Part shown: positions 36,450-44,890 of the stretch, piece after piece | How the letters are laid out: each line of letters starts with the position of its first letter | How positions within the stretch are numbered: position 1 is the stretch's first letter | Source of the DNA: Microvirga sp. TS319 | GTDB taxonomy: Bacteria > Pseudomonadota > Alphaproteobacteria > Rhizobiales > Beijerinckiaceae | Length of the DNA: 64,000 bases | Direction of reading: 5' to 3' | NCBI RefSeq assembly: GCF_041276405.1 | Contig: NZ_JBGGGT010000002.1 | Location: 2,517,001 to 2,581,000, forward strand | Notes under the pieces: model-generated | What the model was told of the DNA's origin: nothing | The model's input: only the letters and a program-made list of their open reading frames with translations | Databases searched by the model: none | Position numbers and translations under genes: made by a program

Positions 36450-37085
36450 TCAGCCCCTGGGCGATGGGCTTGCGCGCAAGCGCGTCCAGACGAACCAGCC
36501 GACGGGGACCAGGAGAGCGATCCCCACGACGAGGTCGAACTTGTGGAACAGGGAACGCAGGGCCGGGTCGCTGTTCCAACGTTCGCCCAGTCGCGCGCCG
36601 ACATAGGCAAGGGCGAGGCACCATGGCCACGATCCCAAGAACGTGTAGACCTGAAACTTGAGCATGGGCATGCGCCCGATCCCGGCCGGCAGCGCGATGA
36701 AGGTCCTGATGATCGGCAGAAGACGCCCCACGAAGACCGCCATGCTGCCGAAGCGGGCAAAGAAGCGCTCGGCCCTTTGGATTTCGCCAGGGCGAATGAG
36801 GACATAGCGTCCCCACCGCTCGACCGCGTTGCGCCCGCCCCACGCTCCGATGAGATAGGCGACGGTGGAGCCAACATTGCAGCCGATGGCCCCGGCGGTC
36901 GCGACGCCGATCAGGTTGAACCGTCCGGCGGCCACGAGCGACCCGGCAAAGGGCATGATGATCTCGGACGGCAGAGGGATGCAGGCCGACTCGATCGCCA
37001 TCAAGGCGACAACGCCCAGATAGCCCGCGGCCGAGATCACAGAGACGATCCAGGATGCGAGTGCTGTGACAACATGTTCAATCAT
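36450..37085 (-). CDS. DedA-family membrane protein
   Basis: A 211-residue DedA (SNARE-associated/VTT domain) protein with the conserved segments ESACIPLPSEIIMPFAGSL, GNLV-like GCNVGSTVAYLIG and FVGRLLPIIRTFIALPAGIG, whose G-x-R-x-x-P-x-x-R motif is the family hallmark. About five membrane segments. Some DedA proteins flip undecaprenyl phosphate or other lipids, which fits the adjacent PAP2 phosphatase. ATG 37085 is chosen because the conserved region begins shortly after it. Confidence 0.9.
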   Translation of the reverse strand: MIEHVVTALASWIVSVISAAGYLGVVALMAIESACIPLPSEIIMPFAGSLVAAGRFNLIGVATAGAIGCNVGSTVAYLIGAWGGRNAVERWGRYVLIRPGEIQRAERFFARFGSMAVFVGRLLPIIRTFIALPAGIGRMPMLKFQVYTFLGSWPWCLALAYVGARLGERWNSDPALRSLFHKFDLVVGIALLVPVGWFVWTRLRASPSPRG

Positions 37086-37211
37086 CGGGCAAAGGGCCTC
37101 TTCTGGTTGGGGTCGGCAAGCGGGTTGGTGGGCGTTATGGCAGTCTGAACAGTCGGCAACCGCTTGCGTTCCGGTGCCTGAGGACAGCCAGCCGTTGATG
37201 CTTCGCAACGC

Positions 37212-39863
37212 CTAGCCCCCGCGCAGCAGTTCAAGGTCCGGCTGCTCCGAGCGGGATGCAACGGTCAGGACCGCGGCGGCGCTTGAGGCCAGAGCCGCGA
37301 TCACGGTCACACCGAGATAGAGCCAGGGAATGAACAGCACCTCTGGCGGCGGGTCGAAGACGCCGGCGAGGATCGTGACCAGCACCTGGGCGAGACCCAG
37401 TCCGGTCGCGAACCCAAGGGCCGCGCCGCCAACCACGACAAGAAGGCCCTCGCTCCAGAGAAAGGCGCGCAGATGGCGCGGCTTGGCCCCCAGCGCGGTC
37501 ATCACCGCGAAGTTCCGGCGCCGTTCGGACAGCCCGAGGGCGAGGACAAGACCCGTGATGCCGGCGATCATCAGGATCGCGAAGACAAGTTCGATCCCGG
37601 TCAGGCCGTGCAAGTCGACGGCGGTCAGGTTGGAACTGATGATCGCCTGGGTCTCGCCCAAGGTCGTCACCGCCGCGCCCGGAATGGCGGCGGCGACCTG
37701 CCGCGCGGCCGTGGCCACCGCCTCAGGATCAGTCGCCGCCCGCATCAGAACCACCTCGGCCGCACTGCTTCCTGTCGCCTCGGCGACATAGCTCGCATTG
37801 GCGACGAGGAACGAGTCCTTGGGTGCGGTCGGGAATTCACGCGCGATTCCGACGAAGCGGAAGGGAACGACGTGATACTGGTGATCCTGGGCACTCTGGA
37901 GACGCAGGTTGATGGTGTCGCCGGGCTGGAGCTGGAAGTCGGACACGGTCTCCTCGGAGACGAGGACCCCATCACGTGTCTGCCGGAGCAGCTCCAGAGT
38001 GCTCCGCGCATCATGGTTTCCGAAATAGGCATCGACGAGCGTCGTGGCGTTGCCGATCTGCACGGGATTGATCCCGAAGATGTCCTGAAGATCGCTGCCC
38101 ACATAGGCGAAGCGGTGCATCATGGGTTCCGCCGCCGCGACGCCGGGAATGCGGCGCAGATCCGCAAGAAGGGTGCTGGCCGGCTTGGCCTGCGTCGCCG
38201 TCACGGTTACGTCGGCTCCGTTCGTCAGCTGGGCGTCGACCTGGGACTGGGCATTATAGGTCGTGTTGAACACCGCCGTGGAGGTCGCGAAGGCGAAGGC
38301 AAGGGCAACCAGGGCCACGCCGCGTGCGATCCGGAGGCGCTGGCGCGAGAGCGACGATGAAACGATCGGCGCCAATCCGGCAGCGAGGGGCGAGACCGCC
38401 CAGCGGATTGTGGTGCGCCCCGGCCCGAGAACGAGCCGGCTCACGCGCATCCAAAGAAGGCCGACGCCGAGCCACAGCAGGGCTGGCGTCAGGAACGCGT
38501 CATACTGGACTGAGACCTGTGTCACCCCCTCCGTCGCCAGAACGATGGTGTAGCCCGTGCTCGCCATCCGCCAGACCAGCAGGCCTCCCACCACGAGGAA
38601 CACGACATCCAGATATAGGCGCTCCCAGAGCGGGCGAGCCGTCCTCCCAACTTCGGCTTGCGCTGCGGACACGGTTGAACCGGACGCGTCCCGCCACGCC
38701 GGCACGACGAACGCGGCGGCCGCGAAAGCAAGTCCGATGACCGCTGCGAGACCCAGCCAGAACAGGACCTGCCCCAGGCCGCTCTTGGGCCACCAGACCA
38801 CCACGGACAGCAGCGTGAGGGCAATTCCGAGCCCGATACCGATTGTTCCCAGGATCGCTGCCTCGGTGCCTGCGAGCCGGACGAGCTGGATCACGGAGGC
38901 CCCTCGGATGCGCAGGAGCGCCTGCTCGCGCCGGCGTCGGTCGGCTCCGGAAGCTGCAACGGCCAAAGTGAACAGGACGGCCAGCACGATGCCCGGAGCC
39001 CCGAGGAAGAGGAACAAAACCTGGGCGTAGAGCGCGTCCTCGCGGGCGGTGTCGAGCGCTGCCGCGAGATTGTCGCCGACGGCCGCGCTCCCGGCGACGC
39101 GGGCCTCGAGGTGATTCGCCATCCGCTGCACCTGCACGAAGGCCGTGCTCGGATCCGGCGGCAGCCCCGCATGATCGAGACGCACGTGGAGCTCGGCCCG
39201 CACGGTGTCGGGGCGAGCCGTTTGCTGGGGTGCGACCATCGCAGCCCACTGCGCCATTGGGACGATCAGGACGTTGTCGGGCGGTGCCTGGGGCGCCGTA
39301 CCCTTCGGCACGCCAACAGCCTGGAACATCGCATCGGCATTCGGCAACGCCACCACACCGGCCACGGTCACCGGCATGGCAGGGGCCCCGATCCGCTCGA
39401 TCGTGACGGTATCGCCTGGACCAACGTGCAGATTCGCCGCAGTCTGCTGCGCGATCAGAACCCCGTCCCAGGTTCCGAGCAGGAGCCGGATCTGCTCGGG
39501 GAAGCGGTCGCGGTACTCCGGCGCGATGCCGAGTACCTTGCCCGGTCCCGTCTTCTGCGTCGTCTCTCCGGTCACGGCCGTGAAGCCAGCGGCGTCCGCA
39601 TAGCCCACCGTCTGGAGCACCCTGGGAGACGCGGCGGCGTCGATCTCCTTGCTGATGGTCGAGGGTTCGACCCCGGGAGCAACAAGGACCTGCCAGTCGA
39701 CCGGCACGCTCGCCACGGCATGTGCAGTCATGGCTCCCGAGGCGGAGGTGATGAAGGCGCCGACGACGCCCAGGAGCGCGACCGTCAACGCGAGCCCCAC
39801 GGCTGCCCCGATGGTCCGTCCGGAGCGCTCGGTCCAGATCCGTTTCAGCCACAGCCTCGTCAT
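37212..39863 (-). CDS. ABC transporter permease, FtsX/MacB type, double-length
   Basis: An 883-residue permease with two FtsX-type halves. Each half has one helix, a large periplasmic (MacB-like) domain and three helices; the halves start at TIGAAVGLALTVALLGVVGAF and about residue 500 (ARGVALVALAFAFATST). C-terminal helices show GITGLVLALGLSERRRNFAV and GAKPRHLRAF. A double-length permease can work with two ATPases, and two ATPase genes precede it with overlapping ends. Such mechanotransmission-type systems export lipoproteins, lipids or toxic compounds; the substrate is not evident. Confidence 0.88.
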   Translation of the reverse strand: MTRLWLKRIWTERSGRTIGAAVGLALTVALLGVVGAFITSASGAMTAHAVASVPVDWQVLVAPGVEPSTISKEIDAAASPRVLQTVGYADAAGFTAVTGETTQKTGPGKVLGIAPEYRDRFPEQIRLLLGTWDGVLIAQQTAANLHVGPGDTVTIERIGAPAMPVTVAGVVALPNADAMFQAVGVPKGTAPQAPPDNVLIVPMAQWAAMVAPQQTARPDTVRAELHVRLDHAGLPPDPSTAFVQVQRMANHLEARVAGSAAVGDNLAAALDTAREDALYAQVLFLFLGAPGIVLAVLFTLAVAASGADRRRREQALLRIRGASVIQLVRLAGTEAAILGTIGIGLGIALTLLSVVVWWPKSGLGQVLFWLGLAAVIGLAFAAAAFVVPAWRDASGSTVSAAQAEVGRTARPLWERLYLDVVFLVVGGLLVWRMASTGYTIVLATEGVTQVSVQYDAFLTPALLWLGVGLLWMRVSRLVLGPGRTTIRWAVSPLAAGLAPIVSSSLSRQRLRIARGVALVALAFAFATSTAVFNTTYNAQSQVDAQLTNGADVTVTATQAKPASTLLADLRRIPGVAAAEPMMHRFAYVGSDLQDIFGINPVQIGNATTLVDAYFGNHDARSTLELLRQTRDGVLVSEETVSDFQLQPGDTINLRLQSAQDHQYHVVPFRFVGIAREFPTAPKDSFLVANASYVAEATGSSAAEVVLMRAATDPEAVATAARQVAAAIPGAAVTTLGETQAIISSNLTAVDLHGLTGIELVFAILMIAGITGLVLALGLSERRRNFAVMTALGAKPRHLRAFLWSEGLLVVVGGAALGFATGLGLAQVLVTILAGVFDPPPEVLFIPWLYLGVTVIAALASSAAAVLTVASRSEQPDLELLRGG

Positions 39864-40528
39864 GCGACAGCTTCCCCGTCTTTGATGTGGAGGTGACCGT
39901 GCTCCATGAGCCAGGTCAGGCCCATGCGGCCGGCGACGCTGCGGTCGTGGGTCGCGAGAACCAGCGCCGCGCCGGTGCGATCCAGGGATCGGAGCAGCAC
40001 GTCGATGACGTGACCGGCCGTTGTTCGATCCAACTGGCCGGTTGGTTCATCCGCCAGAACGAGCTGGGGGCTGATGGCGAGGGCACGGGCGATCGCGACC
40101 CGCTGTGCCTGTCCCCCGGAGAGCTCGTCCGGCAACCGGTCCGCCAGTGCGGCCAGTTCCACCTCATCAAGGGCCGCAAGTGCCGCATCGCCCGCACTCC
40201 TCCCGGCCAGCAGGAGTGGCAATTCGACGTTCTCCAGCACGTTCAGGGTTCCCACAAGAGCCGGGGCCTGAAAAACCATGCCGATCCTTTCCGGACGCAG
40301 GGTTTCACGCGGCCCGAGCGCCGGCCAGCACAGCGCACCTCTGCTCGGCGCGTCGAGGCCGCTCATGAGATGCAGAAGGGTCGACTTGCCGCTGCCGGAC
40401 GCGCCGACGAGCGCGATGCGGTCGCCGGCCCGCACGGTGAAGGAGGCCGGCAGCACGGCGTCGACGCCGTGCTCGCCCTGCCGAAAGTGTCTGGCAACGC
40501 CTTTCGCGACGACCAGGGGCTCACTCAT
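39860..40528 (-). CDS. ABC transporter ATP-binding protein (second ATPase)
   Basis: A 222-residue ABC ATPase of the LolD/MacB class with Walker [11 protein letters not shown]-loop VFQAPALVG, signature [15 protein letters not shown], Walker [13 protein letters not shown] and H-loop ATHD. Its stop overlaps the permease start (ATGA), and its ATG lies eight bases inside the preceding ATPase gene, so translation is coupled along the operon. All catalytic elements look intact. Confidence 0.9.
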   Translation of the reverse strand: MSEPLVVAKGVARHFRQGEHGVDAVLPASFTVRAGDRIALVGASGSGKSTLLHLMSGLDAPSRGALCWPALGPRETLRPERIGMVFQAPALVGTLNVLENVELPLLLAGRSAGDAALAALDEVELAALADRLPDELSGGQAQRVAIARALAISPQLVLADEPTGQLDRTTAGHVIDVLLRSLDRTGAALVLATHDRSVAGRMGLTWLMEHGHLHIKDGEAVA

Positions 40529-41189
40529 GGACCACCCTTCCGTCCTGAAGATGAATGATCCGATCGGCTCGCCGCGCCAGGAACTCGCTATGGGTGGCGA
40601 CCAGGACCGCCAAACCAGCCTCGCATTGGCGGTCGAGCAGATCGAGGATGCGCAACTCGGCCTCGGTGTCGACCTCGCCCGTCGGCTCGTCCGCGAGGAG
40701 GATCTGCGGCGCGTTGGCCAGGGCGACGGCCAGACCGGCCCTGGCCGCCTCGCCCCCGGAGAGCTGGCCGGGATCGGCTTGCCGACGATCGTCCAGGCCA
40801 ACATCGGTGAGGAGCGCGGCAACCCGCCTTTCATCGACGCGGCCGGCAAGCCGCATCGGCAGGCGCACGTTGTCGGCCGCGCTCAGGCCGGAGAGCAGGT
40901 TGCCGGTTTGCAGCAGGATGCCGATGCCGCGGGCTCGCCGCCGTGCACGTTCGGCTTCGGGCAGCCGCGTCAGACGCTGGCCGAGCAGTTCGACATGGCC
41001 GCCGTCAGGCTCATCAAGACCGGCAAGGCAGGCGAGCAAGGTCGACTTGCCGCTTCCGGACGGACCCACCAGGGCCAGGAATTCGCCCTCCCGCAGCACG
41101 AGGCTGACGCCGCGCAGCGCGAGCGTCTCGGATTCCTGGGTGTGGAAGAACCGGTACAAGTCTTCGGCTTTGAGGACAGAGGCTGTCAT
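40521..41189 (-). CDS. ABC transporter ATP-binding protein (first ATPase)
   Basis: A 222-residue ABC ATPase with Walker A GPSGSGKST, Walker B ILLADEPTGEVD and H-loop ATHS. The signature is LSGGE but continues AARAGLAVAL, missing the usual QQR-V-x-IARAL register, which hints at an asymmetric ATPase pair with the following gene. ATG 41189 overlaps the stop of the upstream lipoprotein-like gene by four bases; ATG 41222 would give 11 more residues. Together with the other ATPase it should drive the double-length permease. Confidence 0.88.
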   Translation of the reverse strand: MTASVLKAEDLYRFFHTQESETLALRGVSLVLREGEFLALVGPSGSGKSTLLACLAGLDEPDGGHVELLGQRLTRLPEAERARRRARGIGILLQTGNLLSGLSAADNVRLPMRLAGRVDERRVAALLTDVGLDDRRQADPGQLSGGEAARAGLAVALANAPQILLADEPTGEVDTEAELRILDLLDRQCEAGLAVLVATHSEFLARRADRIIHLQDGRVVHE

Positions 41190-41782
41190 TGCCAGTGGAA
41201 GCTCTTTGCCATCAATTGCCATTGGTCGGCATTGTCGGCGCCGTAGGGAGCCGACATCGTCAGGGTGGCGAGCTTGCCGTCCTTCCAGAAAAAGTAGCGT
41301 TCGTTCTCGAGCCGAATGGCCTTGTTGGTGACCGGGTTTGGATCTGAGTTCGATGCATAGGCAACGGCGACGGCCTCTCCAGCCGGAAGTTTCTGCGCCT
41401 TGACATGGGTGACTTTGACGGCTCGTCCGCTGCTTTCCAGGGACTGGACTTGAGTTTGCTTGACGCTCGCAACCGTCGGCGGCGCTGCCTCGGGCGCGAC
41501 GGCAACGGCGACGGTGCCGTATTTGTCGCTGAAGGTGACCCCCTCGCCCGCGTCCCGGCGGGCCCAGCCCTCGGGGACCTTGAGCGAGAAGCCCAAAGGC
41601 GAGCGGTATTCGATGAAGACCTGGTCGTCGGGGATGTCGCCCGGCGGGTTCTTTTCGGGCGGAGCGGGCTTTTCCACCACGGGCAGCGGCTTGTTGCTCC
41701 TTTGGGCCGCAGCCGGGACTGCGCTCAGCGCGATGGCCGGGAGCAGCATTGTTGCTGTGAGCCAGGCGGGATAGGTTCGCAT
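41186..41782 (-). CDS. Exported protein linked to the ABC operon
   Basis: A 198-residue protein with a signal peptide (LTATMLLPAIALSAVPAAAQ), a proline-rich linker and a PsbP-like alpha/beta domain (SPLGFSLKVPEGWARRD, KSFHWQ at the end). Start ATG 41782 has AGGAA upstream. Its stop overlaps the first ATPase gene, so it is an operon member, perhaps a periplasmic partner of the transporter. Confidence 0.75.
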   Translation of the reverse strand: MRTYPAWLTATMLLPAIALSAVPAAAQRSNKPLPVVEKPAPPEKNPPGDIPDDQVFIEYRSPLGFSLKVPEGWARRDAGEGVTFSDKYGTVAVAVAPEAAPPTVASVKQTQVQSLESSGRAVKVTHVKAQKLPAGEAVAVAYASNSDPNPVTNKAIRLENERYFFWKDGKLATLTMSAPYGADNADQWQLMAKSFHWQ

Positions 41783-41881
41783 GATCGTTCCTTTCCTAGG
41801 GTCCGGACGGGCTCTCACGGAGCCGCTTGAGGCCGGCACGGATGCCGGGTTGCAAGCTGGAACCGATGATGCCGCGGCGTG

Positions 41882-42181
41882 CTATCGCGCGGCGCCGGGC
41901 GCTTCGATGACGTGCCCGTCCATGGCGTCGACGCTGACCTCGCCGGGCTTGCCGCTGCCCTGGCTGATGTCGAAGGAGTAGCGGAGGCGGCCGCCCTCCT
42001 GCTCGAGTTCCTCCTTCAGGATCTGACCCGGATGGGCCTTGAGGGCGATGTCGCGGGCCTGAGCGGAGGTGATCTTCGCCTTCGCAGCGTTGGTGGGCGC
42101 AGCTTCTGCCGCGCCAAGAGGACCGCCGAGCACCGTGCCGGCACCGAGGATGAGGACGAAGAGCTTCTTGGTCGCTGACAT
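41882..42181 (-). CDS. PepSY-domain periplasmic protein
   Basis: A 99-residue protein with a signal peptide (KKLFVLILGAGTVLGGPLGAAEA) and one PepSY-type domain (KITSAQARDIALKAHPGQIL, then YSFDISQG and VSVDAMDGHVI). AGGAGCC precedes the ATG. PepSY proteins often inhibit proteases or sense the envelope. It heads the ABC operon, 99 bases before the exported protein gene. Confidence 0.82.
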   Translation of the reverse strand: MSATKKLFVLILGAGTVLGGPLGAAEAAPTNAAKAKITSAQARDIALKAHPGQILKEELEQEGGRLRYSFDISQGSGKPGEVSVDAMDGHVIEAPGAAR

Positions 42182-42424
42182 GCGAGGCTCCTGATCAATG
42201 ACGCGGAATCCACAGAACAGGGCTTGCCTACGGACGATGCGTGCTTACAGCGCCCGTTTTACAGCGGGGCCCTTTGCCGGCCCATGTCCCGAACTATACA
42301 AAGTCCCAATCCTCAGACGGTCCCCGTGGGCCGGACGGATGAGGGTCGTATGACCATGCGATGAGTACGCTACGGGAATTGAGTCTCATGCGGAGTTGGA
42401 TGATCCACTCCGTCGTGCCCCCTC

Positions 42425-43165
42425 TCAGCTCTCGGCCGGCCCACGCTGTCCTTCAATCTGACCGCGTCGTTGAAGCCAGGCAGCCAGTGTCCAGCAGAAG
42501 ATTGCCCAGGCAGAACCGACAACCCAGCCAGCGAGCACATCGGTCGGATAATGAACCCCGAGATAGAGGCGGCTGCAGCCGACCAGCACCGTCAGGAGGA
42601 TTGCGACGGATACTACATAGACCTTGCTGCGCCGGTTTGCCTCGACCCGGGCCAAAAGCGCACCGAGCGTCAGATAGGTGACGGCCGACAGCATGGCATG
42701 GCTGCTTGGAAAGCTGGCCGTGTAGACGTCCACCGCATGGGCAATGAAGTCGGGCCGCGGGCGCGCAAAGACGTGCTTGAAAAGGTTGCTCAGCAGCGTC
42801 CCGCCGCCGACGGAGGCGAGCACCAGGAGGGCGGCGGCCCGCTTTCCCGAGACGAGAAGGTAGCCCGCAACAGCGGCCGTGATCAAAGCCAAGTTGGTGA
42901 TGCTTCCCAGAGCCGTGAGATCTTTCATCATGATCTCAAGCCAGAGCGGCCCGATGGGATTGGCGGGATCGGTGGGGTCCCGCAGGGCCAGAAGGATGGC
43001 CTTGTCGAAGCCAAGGGTCTCGCCCTCCAGAACCTCCGAAGCGAGCGCGAGGAAGGATCCGGCTAAGCCGGCGGCAATCAGAATTGCCGCGAGGGGCAGG
43101 AGTTCCCGGCGCTGGGCAGCAGAGGTTTTCAACGCGGCTAGGAGGAAGCGGTTTTCAAGGTTCAT
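42425..43165 (-). CDS. PAP2-family membrane phosphatase
   Basis: A 246-residue PAP2 protein with all three signatures: KHVFARPRPD, ASFPSSHAM and SRLYLGVHYPTDV. Six membrane helices are visible, with a large first loop as in lipid phosphatases of the PgpB/PAP2 type. Start ATG 43165 has AGGATC upstream. It is the second intact PAP2 gene in 8 kb. The substrate is probably a lipid phosphate or pyrophosphate. Confidence 0.88.
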   Translation of the reverse strand: MNLENRFLLAALKTSAAQRRELLPLAAILIAAGLAGSFLALASEVLEGETLGFDKAILLALRDPTDPANPIGPLWLEIMMKDLTALGSITNLALITAAVAGYLLVSGKRAAALLVLASVGGGTLLSNLFKHVFARPRPDFIAHAVDVYTASFPSSHAMLSAVTYLTLGALLARVEANRRSKVYVVSVAILLTVLVGCSRLYLGVHYPTDVLAGWVVGSAWAIFCWTLAAWLQRRGQIEGQRGPAES

Positions 43166-43528
43166 GATCCTACCAACGCATGACTCTGCCGTTCCGACGA
43201 GGCTGGGCAATCCTTTCGTCGGACCCGCAAGGCACGGCCAGGTACCATTCCGCGCCATGAGCTGGTTCCAAAGGGCAATTTGGAGATTGACGCCGCCCAG
43301 TACAAGGATGACGGTTCCGGGCGTCTGAGAATTTCAGCAAAATGGCCGGGTGCCTCCGACACTGGTGTGGCAAGGTTCAAAAGGCTGCCCCGAAAAACGA
43401 CATCGAAGCGCCGTATTGCGAGGCGGCTCGAGCCGCCACGACAATGACTCCCTATAGCGGTCGGTCTGGTCGCGCCCGGACCGCGCGGCCACGCGGCAGG
43501 CTGCGCACTCGCACCGGAACGACTCGGA
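43166..43528. other. Region left of the ABC remnant
   Basis: About 360 bases without a supportable gene. The missing 5' part of the ABC ATPase remnant is not recognisable here. Confidence 0.4.
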
Positions 43529-43772
43529 GATCGCGAGCACGTCATTCAGGGCCTGATGGAGATGGTCGACCTCCCGGCGAGCATGTTGGCCAGGCGGCCC
43601 CATGAGCTGTCGGGAGGGCAACAGCAGCGCGTCGCCCTCGCGCGGGTGCTGGCCCGCTACCCCCGGTGATGCCGCTCGACGAACCGTTCGCGGCGCTGGA
43701 TCCCGGCTTGAGGGAGGACAGGCGCAACGCGACCGCGCAGGCGCTGCGCGCGACCGGAATCACCACGATCCT
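43529..43772 (+). pseudogene. ABC-transporter ATPase remnant, frameshifted and cut by an IS
   Basis: The first frame shows [20 protein letters not shown], the ABC signature region, then stops at 43667. From 43669 a frame shifted by one base continues with MPLDEPFAALDPGLRE (Walker B and D-loop) and ALRATGITTILV. A base was lost near the C-run at 43661-43664. Homology ends exactly where the IS6-type inverted repeat begins (43773), so the H-loop and C-terminus are gone. Walker A is missing too. It resembles PotA/FbpC-type importer ATPases. Clearly non-functional. Confidence 0.8.
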
Positions 43773-43789
43773 GGTGATGTCACGGTAAC
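43773..43789 (+). repeat. IS6-type terminal inverted repeat, left
   Basis: GGTGATGTCACGGTAAC, the perfect partner of 44561-44577. Confidence 0.85.
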
Positions 43790-43824
43790 CTGAGGAGACC
43801 GCGATAAGCCCTGCGTTGTTGATT

Positions 43825-44595
43825 TCAGGCGAGCACGCCCGCCACGGCTTTCCATGCCGCCATGGCTTGTAGGCGGTGGAGGTGGGTGGCGAGGGCAGAC
43901 TGGTGCGAGCGGGGCGGAACGAACAGGTTTCTGGCAGCTGAAAAGACCGAGGTGAACCGCTGCAAACCTCCGACAGACCGAAAGCCCTGCATCATTCTCT
44001 CCCGCTTCCTCAGCGGGAGATGCGAATTCTCAGCCCTGTTGTTCAAGCCCTTGTGGGATCGGTGCTCGACCCTCGGCATGACTTGGCGTCTGGCCGCTCC
44101 GTATGAGGACAGCTTGTCGCTGATGATGCGCTTGGGCGCTATGCCCTGCTTCTTCATCAGCCGGGTCAGCAGGCGCTTGGCCGCCTTGGTGTCCCGACGC
44201 GTCTGGACAATTTCATCGAGGACATAGCCGTCCTGGTCGACGGCGCGCCACAGCCAGTGCTTCCTGCCAGCGATGCTGATGACTACCTCGTCCAGGTGCC
44301 AAATGTCAGCCGGGCGTGGCGGCTTGCGCCGGAGGCGCCGAGCATACTCTGGACCGAACTTCTTGCCCCATCGCCGGATCGTCTCATAGGAGACGACGAT
44401 GCCGCGCTCCAGCAACATTTCCTCCACGAGCCGCAGACTCAGAGGAAACCGGAAGTACAACCAAACGGCATGGGCGATGATCTGGGGTGGGAACCGTGGC
44501 GCTTGTAGCTGATGGGCTTGGTCATGCCACAGCTCGTAGGGCAGAAGCCTCTGACCAAAAGTTACCGTGACATCACCGCGTTTGAAGATCGCCAT
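43825..44595 (-). CDS. IS6-family transposase
   Basis: A 256-residue transposase with the IS6 layout: N-terminal HTH (LRLVEEMLLERGIVVSYETI RRW region), then DDE residues in WHLDEVVISI, IISDKLSSYG and AENSHLPLRKRER. The only in-frame ATG at the expected place (44595) lies 18 bases outside the element's right inverted repeat, so its first six codons come from flanking DNA. A start inside the element would need a non-standard codon such as CTG. The frame is intact and probably active. Confidence 0.85.
   Translation of the reverse strand: MAIFKRGDVTVTFGQRLLPYELWHDQAHQLQAPRFPPQIIAHAVWLYFRFPLSLRLVEEMLLERGIVVSYETIRRWGKKFGPEYARRLRRKPPRPADIWHLDEVVISIAGRKHWLWRAVDQDGYVLDEIVQTRRDTKAAKRLLTRLMKKQGIAPKRIISDKLSSYGAARRQVMPRVEHRSHKGLNNRAENSHLPLRKRERMMQGFRSVGGLQRFTSVFSAARNLFVPPRSHQSALATHLHRLQAMAAWKAVAGVLA
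44561..44577 (-). repeat. IS6-type terminal inverted repeat, right
   Basis: GTTACCGTGACATCACC, the reverse complement of 43773-43789. It lies within codons 7-12 of the transposase reading frame. Confidence 0.85.
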
Positions 44596-44890
44596 GCGGG
44601 AGGCTCTCTGACTGGCCTTTCCGCTTTACACTGCCCCGATTAATGCAACGCAGCCGACCTGAAAGCGACCAGCCGCCCTCCCCCCAGACCTGCCCCCGGT
44701 GATACGGAAGCTTAGAATGATTAAGGATGGGAAGGTTTGAGGCAATGATAACTGCGGGTCAGCAGTCCGATGTAGCGTTGCAATACTCGAAGTTCTCCAG
44801 CCAAGGGGCCACGTTCCTCAAGGGTACATTCTTCCACTTCCGCTCCCTATATTGGCTACAAACACCAGCCCTTTTCTTCTCTTCGGATAC
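44596..44890. other. Intergenic region between the IS and the KaiC-like gene
   Basis: About 295 bases with no gene seen. It should hold the promoter of the KaiC/HWE operon; a TATATT near 44848 could belong to it, but no partner box was evident. Confidence 0.35.

Larger units (their letters stand above)
43773..44577 (-). mobile_element. IS6-family insertion sequence
   Basis: An 805-bp element bounded by a perfect 17-bp terminal inverted repeat (43773-43789 and 44561-44577) around an IS6-type transposase on the minus strand. The eight bases left of it (ACGATCCT) and right of it (GCGTTTGA) differ, so no target duplication is present. The left boundary coincides with the break in an ABC gene, and the rest of that gene is not found on the right. 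This fits an IS6-type replicative deletion or rearrangement. Confidence 0.8.

Noticed and set aside
37212..43165. Long plus-strand frames antisense to the ABC operon and PAP2 genes
   Set aside because: They are high-GC shadows of the well-supported minus-strand genes.
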